57,020 nt of DNA from Chloroflexota bacterium (GCA_024223125.1 JAAEOP010000103.1:1-57020), one strand, 5' to 3'; positions 33,180 through 42,430 are shown, counted from the first letter of the stretch. The notes: generated from the letters alone by a model not told the origin. Numbers and translations: made by a program.

Positions 33180-35537
33180 ATGATGGCTAATGATACCGGA
33201 CAGGCAATTCATATAACGGGGGTGGTGCAGGGGGTGGGGTTTCGGCCGTTTGTGTATGGATTGGCCCAGCGGTATCAGCTGACTGGCTGGGTGCGGAACA
33301 GTTCGGCCGGGGTGGATATTGCTGTGGATGGTTCGGCCGCTACATTACACGCTTTTACGTCTGACTTGCAAACAACGCTGCCTCCGCTGGCCCGCATTGA
33401 CACTTTTGAGATTTTTACCCGTCCGGCCAATGGTTTTACCTGCTTTGAAATTATTCATTCAGAGCCAATTGCCGGAGCCTTTCAACCCATCTCGCCAGAC
33501 ATTTCTGTTTGCCCAGATTGTTTGCGTGAATTGTTTAATCCTGACGACGGCCGTTACCATTACCCCTTCATCAACTGCACCAACTGTGGTCCTCGCTTTA
33601 CCATTATCCAGGATATTCCCTATGATCGGCCGCAAACGACGATGGCGTCTTTTCCTATGTGCCCAGATTGCCAGGCTGAATATGAGAATCCGTTAGATAG
33701 ACGGTTTCACGCGCAGCCGGCAGCTTGTGCGGTTTGTGGGCCGGCGGTTTGGTTAGTGAACTGCGAGCAGTGTTCTGTATTCAGTGATAACTGGGAGGCT
33801 ATACGGGCTGCGCGGCGAATTTTGGTTGAGGGGGGGATTTTGGCGGTGAAGGGATTAGGCGGGTTTCATTTAGCGTGTGATGGGACGAACGAGACGGCCG
33901 TAGCCGAACTGCGACGACGTAAATTGCGAGTAGACAAACCGTTTGCGATGATGGCGGCGGATGTGGAAACAGCCCAGCGATATTGTTTTGTTAATAAAGC
34001 TGAACGGGAACTGCTCACCAGCCGAGAACGGCCGATTGTCCTGCTGCGCCGCCGGCCAAATTGTACCCTCTCCCCCGAAGTAGCTCCTCGACAAAACCAT
34101 TTGGGGATCATGCTGCCATATACCCCGCTACATTACCTGCTGTTGACCCAATCTCCAACCTCCAATCTCCAATCTCCTGCCCTGGTTATGACCAGTGGCA
34201 ATATCAGCGAAGAACCCATCGCCTACCGCAATGATGAGGCTTTAGAACGACTGTCAAACCTGGCCGACGCTTTCTTATTGCACAACCGGGACATCCATGT
34301 ACGCTGTGATGATTCCGTCATGCGCGTAATCTCTCAATCTCCCAATCTCCCAATCTCCTCCTATCCAATCCGCCGTTCACGAGGATATGCGCCTAACCCC
34401 ATCAAATTACACCAATCGCGGCCGTCTGTTTTGGCGACCGGTGCAGAGTTAAAGAATGTTTTCTGTCTCACCCGCGACGCTTACGCTTTTATGAGCCACC
34501 ATATTGGCGACCTGGAAAATTATGAGACGCTGCGTTCTTTTGAAGAGGGAATTGATCATTTTGAGCGGCTCTTTCGTATCCAACCAGAAATTATCGCCTA
34601 TGACAAACATCCCAACTACCTGGCGACGCGGTATGCGTTGGAACGGGCGAAACGGGAGGGTATTCCGGCCGTCGGCGTGCAGCATCACCATGCTCATATT
34701 GCCGCCTGCATGGCGGAACATGGGTTGGCGGGTGAACGGCCGCTCATTGGTGCAGCGCTGGATGGGACGGGTTATGGCGACGATGGAACTATTTGGGGCG
34801 GCGAGTTTTTGGTGGCGGATTATGGAGGGTATTCACGGCCGTATCACCTTCAACCCATTCCTTTACCTGGTGGGGACACGGCCGTGCGCCAACCGTGGCG
34901 TATTGCTCTATCATATCTGTATCAAGCGGGCATTGGGTGGGATGAAGATTTGCCGCCGATTCGGTTTTCAGTGAGCAATATTCAGTCTTCAGTTTTCAGT
35001 GAGCAGTTATCAGTTGTCGGACAGCAGTTGAAAAGTGGGTTGAATGCGCCGTTGAGTTCTGGTATGGGGCGATTGTTTGATGGTGTAGCCGCGTTAATTG
35101 GGGTGCGGCAAACGGTGAATTATGAAGCGCAGGCGGCCGTTGAGTTGGAGGCGTTGGTGGATGAGATGGAAACGGCCGTTTACCCCTTCACAATCGAAAA
35201 CGGCATCATCAATCCGGCTCCTATATTTAGCCAAATTGTAACTGAGATGCGGAAGGGAGTGAGTACGGCCGTTATTGCCGCTCGTTTTCATAATACAGTG
35301 GTGGAGATGGTAACGGCCGTGTGTCGGCGTATTCGTCAGGAAACCAGTTTGAATGAAGTCGCTCTCAGCGGTGGCGTCTGGCAAAACATGACCTTGTTGC
35401 AGCGTACTATTCCTAAACTGCAAGCGGCCGGATTCACTGTCTACTGGCATCAAACTGTGCCTGCTAATGATGGCGGATTGGCTTTGGGGCAGGCGATGAT
35501 TGCTATGACAACAACGGATGAAGGAAGAAACGGATAA
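33180..35537 (+). CDS. hypF: Carbamoyltransferase HypF
   Basis: The protein has 785 residues. N-terminal acylphosphatase domain (GVVQGVGFRPFVYGLA, about 13), two Cys4 zinc fingers (CPDCLREL...NCTNCGPRF, CPDCQAEY...ACAVCGP, about 105-180), YrdC-like domain (about 200-390, GILAVKGLGGFHLACD), Kae1-like carbamoyl transferase domain with VQHHHAHIAACMAEH (about 500) and ALSGGVWQN near the end. It makes the cyanide ligands of the NiFe site. At four points heptamer-type DNA repeats are incorporated in frame (33765-33795, 34147-34178, 34328-34360, 34973-35030), all in loops between domains. Confidence 0.95.
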   Translation: MMANDTGQAIHITGVVQGVGFRPFVYGLAQRYQLTGWVRNSSAGVDIAVDGSAATLHAFTSDLQTTLPPLARIDTFEIFTRPANGFTCFEIIHSEPIAGAFQPISPDISVCPDCLRELFNPDDGRYHYPFINCTNCGPRFTIIQDIPYDRPQTTMASFPMCPDCQAEYENPLDRRFHAQPAACAVCGPAVWLVNCEQCSVFSDNWEAIRAARRILVEGGILAVKGLGGFHLACDGTNETAVAELRRRKLRVDKPFAMMAADVETAQRYCFVNKAERELLTSRERPIVLLRRRPNCTLSPEVAPRQNHLGIMLPYTPLHYLLLTQSPTSNLQSPALVMTSGNISEEPIAYRNDEALERLSNLADAFLLHNRDIHVRCDDSVMRVISQSPNLPISSYPIRRSRGYAPNPIKLHQSRPSVLATGAELKNVFCLTRDAYAFMSHHIGDLENYETLRSFEEGIDHFERLFRIQPEIIAYDKHPNYLATRYALERAKREGIPAVGVQHHHAHIAACMAEHGLAGERPLIGAALDGTGYGDDGTIWGGEFLVADYGGYSRPYHLQPIPLPGGDTAVRQPWRIALSYLYQAGIGWDEDLPPIRFSVSNIQSSVFSEQLSVVGQQLKSGLNAPLSSGMGRLFDGVAALIGVRQTVNYEAQAAVELEALVDEMETAVYPFTIENGIINPAPIFSQIVTEMRKGVSTAVIAARFHNTVVEMVTAVCRRIRQETSLNEVALSGGVWQNMTLLQRTIPKLQAAGFTVYWHQTVPANDGGLALGQAMIAMTTTDEGRNG

Positions 35538-35602
35538 TGATGCTAGTGGCTGGTGATTTGTACTACCCACTAGCCACCAGTCACCATTTACAAGGAGTTA
35601 TT

Positions 35603-35860
35603 ATGTGCTTGGGCGTTCCCGGAAAAATAATTGAACGGCATGAGAGTAACGGTTTGCCGATGGGCAAAATTGATTTTGGCGGCACGGTGCGGGAAGCGTG
35701 TTTGTCCTATGTACCAGAAGCACAGGTAGGCGACTACACCGTCATCCATGTTGGTTTTGCTATCAGCCTCTTGAGTGAGGAAGAAGCCCAGGCCACCCTG
35801 GACATGCTGCGCGAAATTGTGAATTTGGAAGAGGAGATTGGGCCGGAAATAAGAGATTAG
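35603..35860 (+). CDS. hypC: Hydrogenase assembly chaperone HypC
   Basis: The protein has 85 residues starting MCLGVPGKII; Cys2 is essential and fixes the start. AAGGAG lies 7 nt upstream. HypC carries the Fe(CN)2CO unit together with HypD. Confidence 0.95.
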   Translation: MCLGVPGKIIERHESNGLPMGKIDFGGTVREACLSYVPEAQVGDYTVIHVGFAISLLSEEEAQATLDMLREIVNLEEEIGPEIRD

Positions 35861-35902
35861 AGATTGGGAGATTTGTTCAATCTCCCAATCTCAAAGGACG
35901 CC

Positions 35903-37021
35903 ATGATGAAATACGTGACTGAATACCGCGACGCTGAACTGGTACAGGCTGTTCTGCGCGAAATTGGACAGACGGTGACACGGCCGTGGACACTCATGGA
36001 AATCTGTGGCGGACAAACACACGCCATTGTGCGCCACGGTCTCGACCAACTGCTGCCCGATGAAGTGGAACTGGTACATGGCCCTGGCTGTCCCGTCTGT
36101 GTGACGCCGCTAGAATTGATTGACAAAGCGTTAGCCATTGCCATCCGTTCCGATGTTATTTTCACTTCCTACGGAGACATGCTGCGCGTACCCGGCAGCG
36201 TCCAGGATTTATTTTCCATTCGGGCCAACGGCGGCGACGTGCGCGTAGTCTATTCGCCGCTGGATGCTGTCAAAATCGCTCAAGAGAATCCAGATAAAGA
36301 GGTTGTCTTTTTTGCCATTGGTTTTGAGACGACAGCTCCGGCCAACGCGATGAGTGTTTTACAGGCCCAGGTGTTAGGGGTGTTCAATTTCAGCGTTTTG
36401 GTTTCGCATGTTTGTGTGCCGCCGGCCATGCACGCTATTTTGGGATCGTCGGCCAACCGGGTACAGGGTTTTTTGGCGGCCGGACATGTATGCGCGGTGA
36501 TGGGTTATTGGGAATATCCACTCATCGCCGAACAATACCAGACACCGGTTGTGGTAACTGGTTTTGAACCGTTGGACATTGTGCAGGGTATTTTGGAGGC
36601 AGTACGTTTGTTGGAGGCAGGTGAAGTGAAAGTGAGTAACGCTTATCAGCGGGCGGTTACTTATGAAGGGAATAGACCGGCACAGTCAGTGATTGAGCAA
36701 GTGTTTGAACTGCGAGATCGTAAATGGCGCGGTATTGGTCTGATTCCGCGAAGTGGCTGGGGGCTGCGGCCAGAATTTACCGAATTTGATGCCGAAACCC
36801 GTTTTGATGTAGGCGGTATTGCCTCGGAGGAGTCGTCGTTGTGCATTGCCGGGCAGATTTTGCAGGGGCTGAAGAAGCCGCATGATTGTCCGGCGTTTGG
36901 CAACCAATGCACGCCGGAATCGCCATTGGGGGCTACTATGGTTTCGGCGGAGGGGGCTTGTGCGGCGTATTATCGTTACGGCCGTCATTTGGTTTTGGAA
37001 GAAGCAGAATCGGAGAAATAA
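35903..37021 (+). CDS. hypD: Hydrogenase Fe-ligand assembly protein HypD
   Basis: The protein has 372 residues. Signature motifs: [12 protein letters not shown] (about 32), [11 protein letters not shown] (about 60), [14 protein letters not shown] (about 139) and C-terminal [4Fe-4S] cysteines in [23 protein letters not shown] and GACAAYY. AAAGGA precedes the double ATG at 35903/35906. hypE does not follow, so HypE must be encoded elsewhere. Confidence 0.95.
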   Translation: MMKYVTEYRDAELVQAVLREIGQTVTRPWTLMEICGGQTHAIVRHGLDQLLPDEVELVHGPGCPVCVTPLELIDKALAIAIRSDVIFTSYGDMLRVPGSVQDLFSIRANGGDVRVVYSPLDAVKIAQENPDKEVVFFAIGFETTAPANAMSVLQAQVLGVFNFSVLVSHVCVPPAMHAILGSSANRVQGFLAAGHVCAVMGYWEYPLIAEQYQTPVVVTGFEPLDIVQGILEAVRLLEAGEVKVSNAYQRAVTYEGNRPAQSVIEQVFELRDRKWRGIGLIPRSGWGLRPEFTEFDAETRFDVGGIASEESSLCIAGQILQGLKKPHDCPAFGNQCTPESPLGATMVSAEGACAAYYRYGRHLVLEEAESEK

Positions 37022-37033
37022 AATCAGATGCCA

Positions 37034-37111
37034 AGAAACCCGGTTTTGGATCATAAATGGCTGTGTATTGCAGCCAAGAGGTCTCTTTGTTCACTTCAAA
37101 ACCAGGTTTCT
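37034..37111. terminator. Inverted repeat between convergent hypD and nnrD
   Basis: AGAAACCCGGTTTTGGA (from 37035) pairs with TCAAAACCAGGTTTCT (37096-37111) with one mismatch. It lies between the converging genes and reaches into the last codons of nnrD, whose C-terminus (SRNLVLK) is read from the repeat. A dispersed repeat may have extended the gene. Confidence 0.45.
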
Positions 37112-38734
37112 AGACTTTTCCGACAAGCTGCTAGTCTTGGGCAAGATAATATGCTGCGCAACTTCTGGCAGTAAATCGGCAATTTCGCTGGCAAGCAGAC
37201 CAGATTGTGTCTTGGTCAGAGAACCAACGGCGCCATGTAGGTAGCTGCCCAACACGGCCGCATCATATCCCCCCAACCCTTGCGCCAACAACGTCGCAAT
37301 TACCCCGCCCAACACATCGCCGCTGCCGCCTACGGCCAAAACCGGGCTGGCAAAGGGAATCAGTGTGGCCTCTCCGGTTGGGGCAGCGACGATGGTATAA
37401 GCTCCCTTCAACAACACAATATGTCCCCAGGTTTGGGCCTGTGTTTGGGCAGCTTTCAGCCGGTCTTGAGCCAACATATCCTTCAGGGAAATCCCCATCA
37501 GCCGAGACATCTCCGCCGGATGGGGCGTTAACACGGTTCGGGGTGGCAGCAGACTGGGCCAGTTTTCCATCTGGGCCAAGATGTTTAATCCGTCAGCGTC
37601 CACCAGTAGAGGCGGCAAAGTTTCGGCGGCTAAGAGGGCAGTTACGAAATCGGCCGCTTCACCCAACCCTGGCCCTAATAACAGCGCGTCATGCTGGTCA
37701 ATTGTAGCCAGCAGCATCTTGGCCGATTTGGCAGATAGTACGCGCTCATCAGCCACTTCTGGATAGGTGGCTTCGGGCAGGGAGATGACGGCGCTTTGCC
37801 GCACTACCTCCGGCACAGCCAATGCCACCAAGCCTGCCCCGGCACGAAAGGCTCCCCTGGCGGCCAAAACAGGCGCACCCTGGTAGCGGTCACACCCGGC
37901 GGCAATGAGAACTTTGCCAAATGTGCCTTTGTGCCCGTCAATGGGGCGGGGTGGTAATAGATGATTGGCTTTAACGGCCGTCATCAATTCCACATTCACA
38001 TCTTGTACGGCCGGTAAATCGGCCGCAATGCCAATATCAGCTACAACCAATTCTCCACAAGCGGCCGCGCCCGGAAACTTAAAATGCCCCCGCTTCGGTC
38101 CGGCAAAAGTCACCGTCAGGTCAGCCGGGAGAGCTAATTTGTCCAGTTCACCCGTATCGCAATTCAGACCACTAGGGCAATCTACTGCTACGGTGATGAG
38201 GGGATGGGGTGATGAGGGGGGGGGGTGATGAGGTAATGAGGTGATGGGGTAGTGAGGAAGTGTCACCTTGTCATCTTGCCAGCCGACGCGGAGCTGCTGC
38301 ATGAGTTGGGCCAGGTTGCCGCCGATGGGTCGGGAGACGCCGGTTCCCAGAAGAGCGTCTATTAGAATGTGGCTGCTGTTCAGGCGAGTGCGTAAAACGC
38401 GGTAGCGTTGGTCGAAACTGGCTTCAACGATAAATAAACCCATTTGCTGAATTTGAGCAAAGTTTTCATCTGTTTGCAGATCGCGCGGTTTATAGAGGTA
38501 GAAGGCGACATCCGCGCTGGCTTGGGCCAGGTAACGGCCGGCTACCAGACCATCGCCGCCATTGTTGCCAGGGCCTACCAGCACCAGAATGCGTGCTTCG
38601 GCTACCGGCCAACGGGCCATAATCGCTTCGGCAACAGAACGGCCAGCAATTTCCATCATTTGGGCGTAACTGTGTCCAGCAGCATCGGCCGCTTTTTCGG
38701 CCGCTACCATTTGGGCCACGCTGTAGAGTTTCAT
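37091..38734 (-). CDS. nnrD: Bifunctional NAD(P)H-hydrate repair enzyme (epimerase/dehydratase)
   Basis: The protein has 547 residues. The N-terminal epimerase (NnrE/YjeF_N, about 1-225) has VGPGNNGGDGLVAGRYL and VDCPSGLNCDTG; the C-terminal ADP-dependent dehydratase (about 240-530) has HKGTFGKVLI, DADGLN and the VGGSGDVLGGVIA motif. It repairs damaged NADH/NADPH hydrates. A low-complexity heptamer insertion in frame (38196-38262) codes for the Pro/His-rich LPHYPITSLPHHPPPSS loop inside the epimerase domain. GGAGG precedes the ATG. Confidence 0.93.
   Translation of the reverse strand: MKLYSVAQMVAAEKAADAAGHSYAQMMEIAGRSVAEAIMARWPVAEARILVLVGPGNNGGDGLVAGRYLAQASADVAFYLYKPRDLQTDENFAQIQQMGLFIVEASFDQRYRVLRTRLNSSHILIDALLGTGVSRPIGGNLAQLMQQLRVGWQDDKVTLPHYPITSLPHHPPPSSPHPLITVAVDCPSGLNCDTGELDKLALPADLTVTFAGPKRGHFKFPGAAACGELVVADIGIAADLPAVQDVNVELMTAVKANHLLPPRPIDGHKGTFGKVLIAAGCDRYQGAPVLAARGAFRAGAGLVALAVPEVVRQSAVISLPEATYPEVADERVLSAKSAKMLLATIDQHDALLLGPGLGEAADFVTALLAAETLPPLLVDADGLNILAQMENWPSLLPPRTVLTPHPAEMSRLMGISLKDMLAQDRLKAAQTQAQTWGHIVLLKGAYTIVAAPTGEATLIPFASPVLAVGGSGDVLGGVIATLLAQGLGGYDAAVLGSYLHGAVGSLTKTQSGLLASEIADLLPEVAQHIILPKTSSLSEKSRNLVLK
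38196..38262. repeat. In-frame heptamer repeat with G10 tract inside nnrD
   Basis: GATGAGG/GGATGGG/GTGATGA-type 7-bp units occupy 67 bp of coding sequence and include ten consecutive G at 38216-38225 (C10 on the coding strand). Slippage here would frameshift nnrD. Confidence 0.75.
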
Positions 38735-38790
38735 GGTTTCCTCCGTAGCGGTGTTCAGTGTCCAGTTTTCAGTTTTCGGTCGGCGGTTTA

Positions 38791-39795
38791 TCAGTCAGCG
38801 GTCATTTTGAACCGCCTCAGTTTAAGTATACCTTGCTCTTTGTACCAGTGGAGGGTTTGGCGGACGCCTTCAGCGAAGGGGGTGGGTATGAAGCCAAGTT
38901 CTTGTTCCGCTTTGTCGGTGCAGATGTGCCAATTTTGGAAGACGTAGGGGGCCATGTTGATGGGGTAAAAGGGTTCACGGCCGGTGATTTGGGAGAGGCG
39001 CGTCCAGTTGCGGGCCAGAGCCAACACCACCCAATTGGGCACAGTGAAGCGGAACTGATGTATTCCAGCCAGATCGCTGACAATATCATTCACTTCATTA
39101 TGGGTTAAGGATTTGCCGGAGATGTTGTAGATTTCACCCGGACGGCCGTGTTGCAACGCCAACATAATTCCCTGAGCCACATCGGGCACAAAAACGGGGA
39201 AGGTGATGTTTTTGCCGCCATCTATGCGAATGCGCCACCCTTTAAGCGGTTCTTCAAAAAAGAGGCGGTTGAAGGCGTACCGTCCCCAGGGGCCATAAAA
39301 TGCGCCGGGGCGTAAAACGATGACCGGCAAGCCTTCATTATGGTAGGCCAGGGCGCGGGTTTCGGCTTCAAATTTGCTGAGTTGGTACGGTTCCTGGGGA
39401 CGGCAGACGGTGTTTTCATCTATGCGTCTTTTACTGGGAGTATGGCCGACGACGGCAATGGTAGATATGTAAATAAATCGTTTTACGTTTTCGGTCAGGG
39501 CAGCTTTGAGTACAGTCGTTGTGCCCCCCACATTCGTCTGCCAAAACAGGTGCGCGTCTCCCCAAAAACGAAACAGCCCAGCAGCGTGGATAACCTGATC
39601 GCAGTCGTGTACGGCTTGTAAAGCGGCATAGCCATCGGTGATGTCATCCGTGTAAGCCAGGTCTACGCCTAACTGCTGCAAGAAACGGGTATCGCTGGTG
39701 GGTCTGACCAATGCTCGCACCTGATGTCCGGCTTGAATGAGTTGGGGAACAAGATTGTGACCTAAAAATCCGGTGGCGCCGGTGATGAGTACCAT
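38791..39795 (-). CDS. NAD-dependent epimerase/dehydratase (extended SDR)
   Basis: The protein has 334 residues. The Rossmann motif ITGATGFLGHNLV is at residue 4, YQLSKFEAE holds the catalytic Tyr-x3-Lys (about 139), and LRPGAFYGPWG closes the extended SDR pattern. Related proteins act on sugar nucleotides or hydroxysteroid/dihydroflavonol-type substrates; the substrate is open. ATG at 39795 is chosen at the start of the conserved fold. Heptamers (TTCAGTG type) lie downstream at 38750-38790. Confidence 0.85.
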   Translation of the reverse strand: MVLITGATGFLGHNLVPQLIQAGHQVRALVRPTSDTRFLQQLGVDLAYTDDITDGYAALQAVHDCDQVIHAAGLFRFWGDAHLFWQTNVGGTTTVLKAALTENVKRFIYISTIAVVGHTPSKRRIDENTVCRPQEPYQLSKFEAETRALAYHNEGLPVIVLRPGAFYGPWGRYAFNRLFFEEPLKGWRIRIDGGKNITFPVFVPDVAQGIMLALQHGRPGEIYNISGKSLTHNEVNDIVSDLAGIHQFRFTVPNWVVLALARNWTRLSQITGREPFYPINMAPYVFQNWHICTDKAEQELGFIPTPFAEGVRQTLHWYKEQGILKLRRFKMTAD

Positions 39796-39894
39796 GCGTT
39801 TACTACCCCTGCAATGAGCAAAGCCCGCGGGACGGCCGTGTACCAATACACCTGCCAGCGCCCCACGGGCTTTGTCTAACTACCTTATGGTTTG

Positions 39895-40315
39895 TACCCC
39901 AGGAGGGAATCGAACCCCCAACCACCGGATTAGCGTACCACTACAGTTTTCACTGCCATAAATATTCATGTTTGTGGTCTGGACTATACCTTCACCATCT
40001 CAGGTGCAGCACGTCTAGTCTCTACGGAACCCTCAAATAATCATCAGCAAAGTGAACGTCTTGTTTCTGATTATTTCTTGGCGTATTTACCCTTAACGCC
40101 TTCAATACACCTAGATCGCCTTTTGTTTTACTGTAATGTTTTCTCATAAAAGATATGCAATCTACGGTTTCCTCGGTATTGCCATATGTACTAACTCAAC
40201 AAAGTCAGTAACACGTAGGGTTCACCGATACGGTGCTGTCCACTCTATACATTCCGTTTCTGTATAGAGGCTCCTTTGTTAAAGTCCGATGCTCTGTCCA
40301 TTGAGCTACTGGGGC
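39895..40315 (-). tRNA. tRNA-Arg(UCU) interrupted by a group I intron
   Basis: On the minus strand the 5' exon is 40315-40282 and the 3' exon 39933-39895. Joined they give 73 nt: acceptor GCCCCAG/CTGGGGT (G1-U72 wobble), D stem GCTC/GAGC, anticodon stem TCGGA/TCCGG, loop CTTCTAA with anticodon TCT, T arm GGGGG-TTCGATT-CCCTC, discriminator A. CCA is not encoded. The anticodon is split after U34. The tRNA-Arg body closely follows other bacterial tRNA-Arg(UCU) genes. Confidence 0.88.
39934..40281 (-). ncRNA. Group I intron (348 nt) in tRNA-Arg(UCU)
   Basis: The intron starts after U34 and ends with G at 39934 (omega-G). Core elements are visible: R-like GTAGAGACTAGACGTGC (40025-40009) and S-like AAGGTATAGTCC (39992-39981), close to the tRNA-Leu(UAA) introns of cyanobacteria (subgroup IC3). 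A short P1 can form with CTU of the 5' exon and GAG near the intron start (U34-G pair at the splice site). No open reading frame or endonuclease is inside, so it is a small self-splicing intron. Confidence 0.85.
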
Positions 40316-40321
40316 TTATGT

Positions 40322-40353
40322 TGGTAATCAGTGTTCAGTATTCAGTATTCAGG
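40322..40353. repeat. Heptamer tandem repeat (GTATTCA type)
   Basis: ATCAGTGTTCAGTATTCAGTATTCAG-type units directly upstream of the tRNA-Arg gene. The same family lies at 38755-38790, 47826-47868 and inside hypF. 40354-40446 shows nothing further. Confidence 0.7.
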
Positions 40354-40446
40354 TATGTCTATCGTTGAGTAACATGTGTTGAACAGTAAAGACAGAACTT
40401 AGATTACTGATGCTTCGTTAAATTCTAAACGTCTTGCAGGAGTGCG

Positions 40447-40704
40447 TCAAACTGAATTGCCGCCAGCGGATGGGGGAAAGAAACTGACTTTGTCGCCCTC
40501 ATGTAAAGTTGTGTTGAGTTCGGTTGCTTCGCCGTTCACGGCCGCAGCATTCACCAACCCATCTGGAATCCCCAATTGAGTCGCCAAATCTGTCCCGGTA
40601 ATGCCCTCTTCTACCGTTAATGTAAAAGCATGATGGGGTACGCCGGGATTATCTTTGGGGCGGTAACGTCGTAATTGTCCGTAAAGTTTTAGTTCGATTT
40701 GCAT
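40447..40704 (-). CDS. MoaD/ThiS-family ubiquitin-like sulfur carrier
   Basis: The protein has 85 residues with a beta-grasp fold: MQIELKLYGQLRRY at the start, LTVEEGITGTDLATQLGIP, NAAAVNGE and HEGDKVSFFPPSAGG. The functional Gly-Gly is followed by three extra residues (NSV), whereas MoaD/ThiS normally end in GG. The tail would need removal before adenylation, or the protein is not activated. No molybdopterin or thiamin gene is adjacent. Confidence 0.82.
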   Translation of the reverse strand: MQIELKLYGQLRRYRPKDNPGVPHHAFTLTVEEGITGTDLATQLGIPDGLVNAAAVNGEATELNTTLHEGDKVSFFPPSAGGNSV

Positions 40705-40756
40705 AAGGTGGAGATTGGGAGATTGTCTAATCTCTCAATCTCTTACTCTTTTTTAC

Positions 40757-42430
40757 TCATTCAGGTAACATGGCCGTCATATACAATCCATCTCGCACAA
40801 AGCCATGATACTGCCGGTAGTACTCCTGTGTACCGATGGCGCTGATGACGGCAATGTGGCTGAACCCGGCCGTCTGCGCCATCTCCTTCGCCTTCTCAAT
40901 TAGTTCAGAACCAAGACCCATGTGCTGCGCTTCGCCACTGCTGTCTTTCCCTAGATTTAGCGCGGGACCATAGACATGTACTTCCCGAATCATGGCGTGG
41001 TCGGCTAGTTCTGGCAGCGGCAATTCCTGCTCTGGGTGAGGGAATGAAAGTCGCAGAAAGCCGGCCAGTCGTTTATCGGCCGTTTCAAAACTGAGGAAAT
41101 GTTCTGTGGTGATGTCCGTTTCATACGTCGTCAGCCGCAGCTGTAGCTCTTCGCGGTTCACTTTTTGGCGGCGGATTTCGCGGTAGCGGATGTCTTGTAG
41201 TTTTAAGCCTTGTTTTTCGGCTTGCTGGGTGGCAATTTGGCGCAGGTTGGTCTTTTTGTTACCGGCGACGACATTGGTCGTAGGGAAGTCACGGATGACG
41301 CGGTTGACCCGCACATAGCGGGGCACTTGAATGAGGCACTCGACCAGTAAATTGGTCAATGTTTCTTCATTGTAGGGCTGGTATTCACCGCGCTGCCAAT
41401 AATGGTATAGTTCGGCATTTTCCACCAATATGCAAGGGTAAATTTTGAGTTCGTCGGGGCGCACGGCCGTATCCGACCACAACCGCGCAAAATCTTCCCG
41501 ATCACTTTCCGGGGTAGCGCCTAACAGGTTCGCCATCCAATGCCCATGAATCTTAAACCCAGCCAGCCGCAGCAGGCGAAACCCATCACGGGTAGCCTGG
41601 GCATCATGCCCGCGCTGGTTCAGCGCCAACACATGATCATCCATACTTTGAATGCCCACCTGCACTTTTGTGACCCCCAAGTAACGCAGCCAGCGTAGTT
41701 CGTCCGGGGTGATGTGATCTTGGCGGGTTTCCACAACCAGTCCTACATTGCGTCGCGGGCCGGTGGCATTCTTGGTCTGCGCTTCTTCCAGGTTAGCTGA
41801 ATCTTCGCCGTTCATGGCGTCCAGACACCGTTTGACAAACCATTCCTGGTAATCGCGCCGGTAACTGGACCAGGTTCCACCCAAAATGAGCAGCTCAATC
41901 TTCTCCGCCGGATGGCCGATTTGTTCTAACGCTTGAATGCGAGCGGCCGTTTGTTCATACGGGTCAAAGGCATACCGTTCGGCTCGCTGCGCGCCCGGCT
42001 CGTCATGTAAGTAGCTTTTAGGCATCCGTACATCTGTGGGGCAGAAGATACATTCACCGGGGCAGGGGTATGGTTTGGTCAGCGCCGTCACCACCGTTAC
42101 GCCGGCCTGGCTGCGGATCGGTTTTTTTTGCAGATGGGTGACAATATCGGGATCGTAATCCAGCCAATCGGCATCGCATAACTGCTCGTAAATGTTAATG
42201 AGATCGCTTTTGGAGAGCCAGGGTAGCCCTTGCCGGGTATATTTTTGCATGGTACGGCCGTAACGTTTTCCGGTTAACGGCCGTGCTGCCACCAACTCCT
42301 CAATCAAAGCCACATACAGCGTTTCTTGTCCTGGTTGTAACTGGGTCGGTTTGTGGTGGGCGTGCCATTCGGCCGCTTGCGCCTGCACATCATCCGGCGG
42401 CGTAATTGTGTTTGCTTTGTACTTTCTCAT
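40757..42430 (-). CDS. elp3: Elp3-family tRNA uridine-34 modification enzyme (radical SAM + GNAT)
   Basis: The protein has 557 residues. The radical-SAM cluster motif is CPGECIFCPTDVRMP (about 101), followed by ELLILGGTWSSY and the GIQSMDDHVLALNQRGHD block. The C-terminal acetyltransferase domain (about 415-557) ends LGSELIEKAKEMAQTAGF and EYYRQYHGF. Elp3 adds carboxymethyl groups to wobble uridine using acetyl-CoA and SAM. ATG at 42430 is preferred to the GTG at 42439. It lies 2 kb from a tRNA-Arg(UCU), a U34-type tRNA, which may be coincidence. Confidence 0.95.
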   Translation of the reverse strand: MRKYKANTITPPDDVQAQAAEWHAHHKPTQLQPGQETLYVALIEELVAARPLTGKRYGRTMQKYTRQGLPWLSKSDLINIYEQLCDADWLDYDPDIVTHLQKKPIRSQAGVTVVTALTKPYPCPGECIFCPTDVRMPKSYLHDEPGAQRAERYAFDPYEQTAARIQALEQIGHPAEKIELLILGGTWSSYRRDYQEWFVKRCLDAMNGEDSANLEEAQTKNATGPRRNVGLVVETRQDHITPDELRWLRYLGVTKVQVGIQSMDDHVLALNQRGHDAQATRDGFRLLRLAGFKIHGHWMANLLGATPESDREDFARLWSDTAVRPDELKIYPCILVENAELYHYWQRGEYQPYNEETLTNLLVECLIQVPRYVRVNRVIRDFPTTNVVAGNKKTNLRQIATQQAEKQGLKLQDIRYREIRRQKVNREELQLRLTTYETDITTEHFLSFETADKRLAGFLRLSFPHPEQELPLPELADHAMIREVHVYGPALNLGKDSSGEAQHMGLGSELIEKAKEMAQTAGFSHIAVISAIGTQEYYRQYHGFVRDGLYMTAMLPE

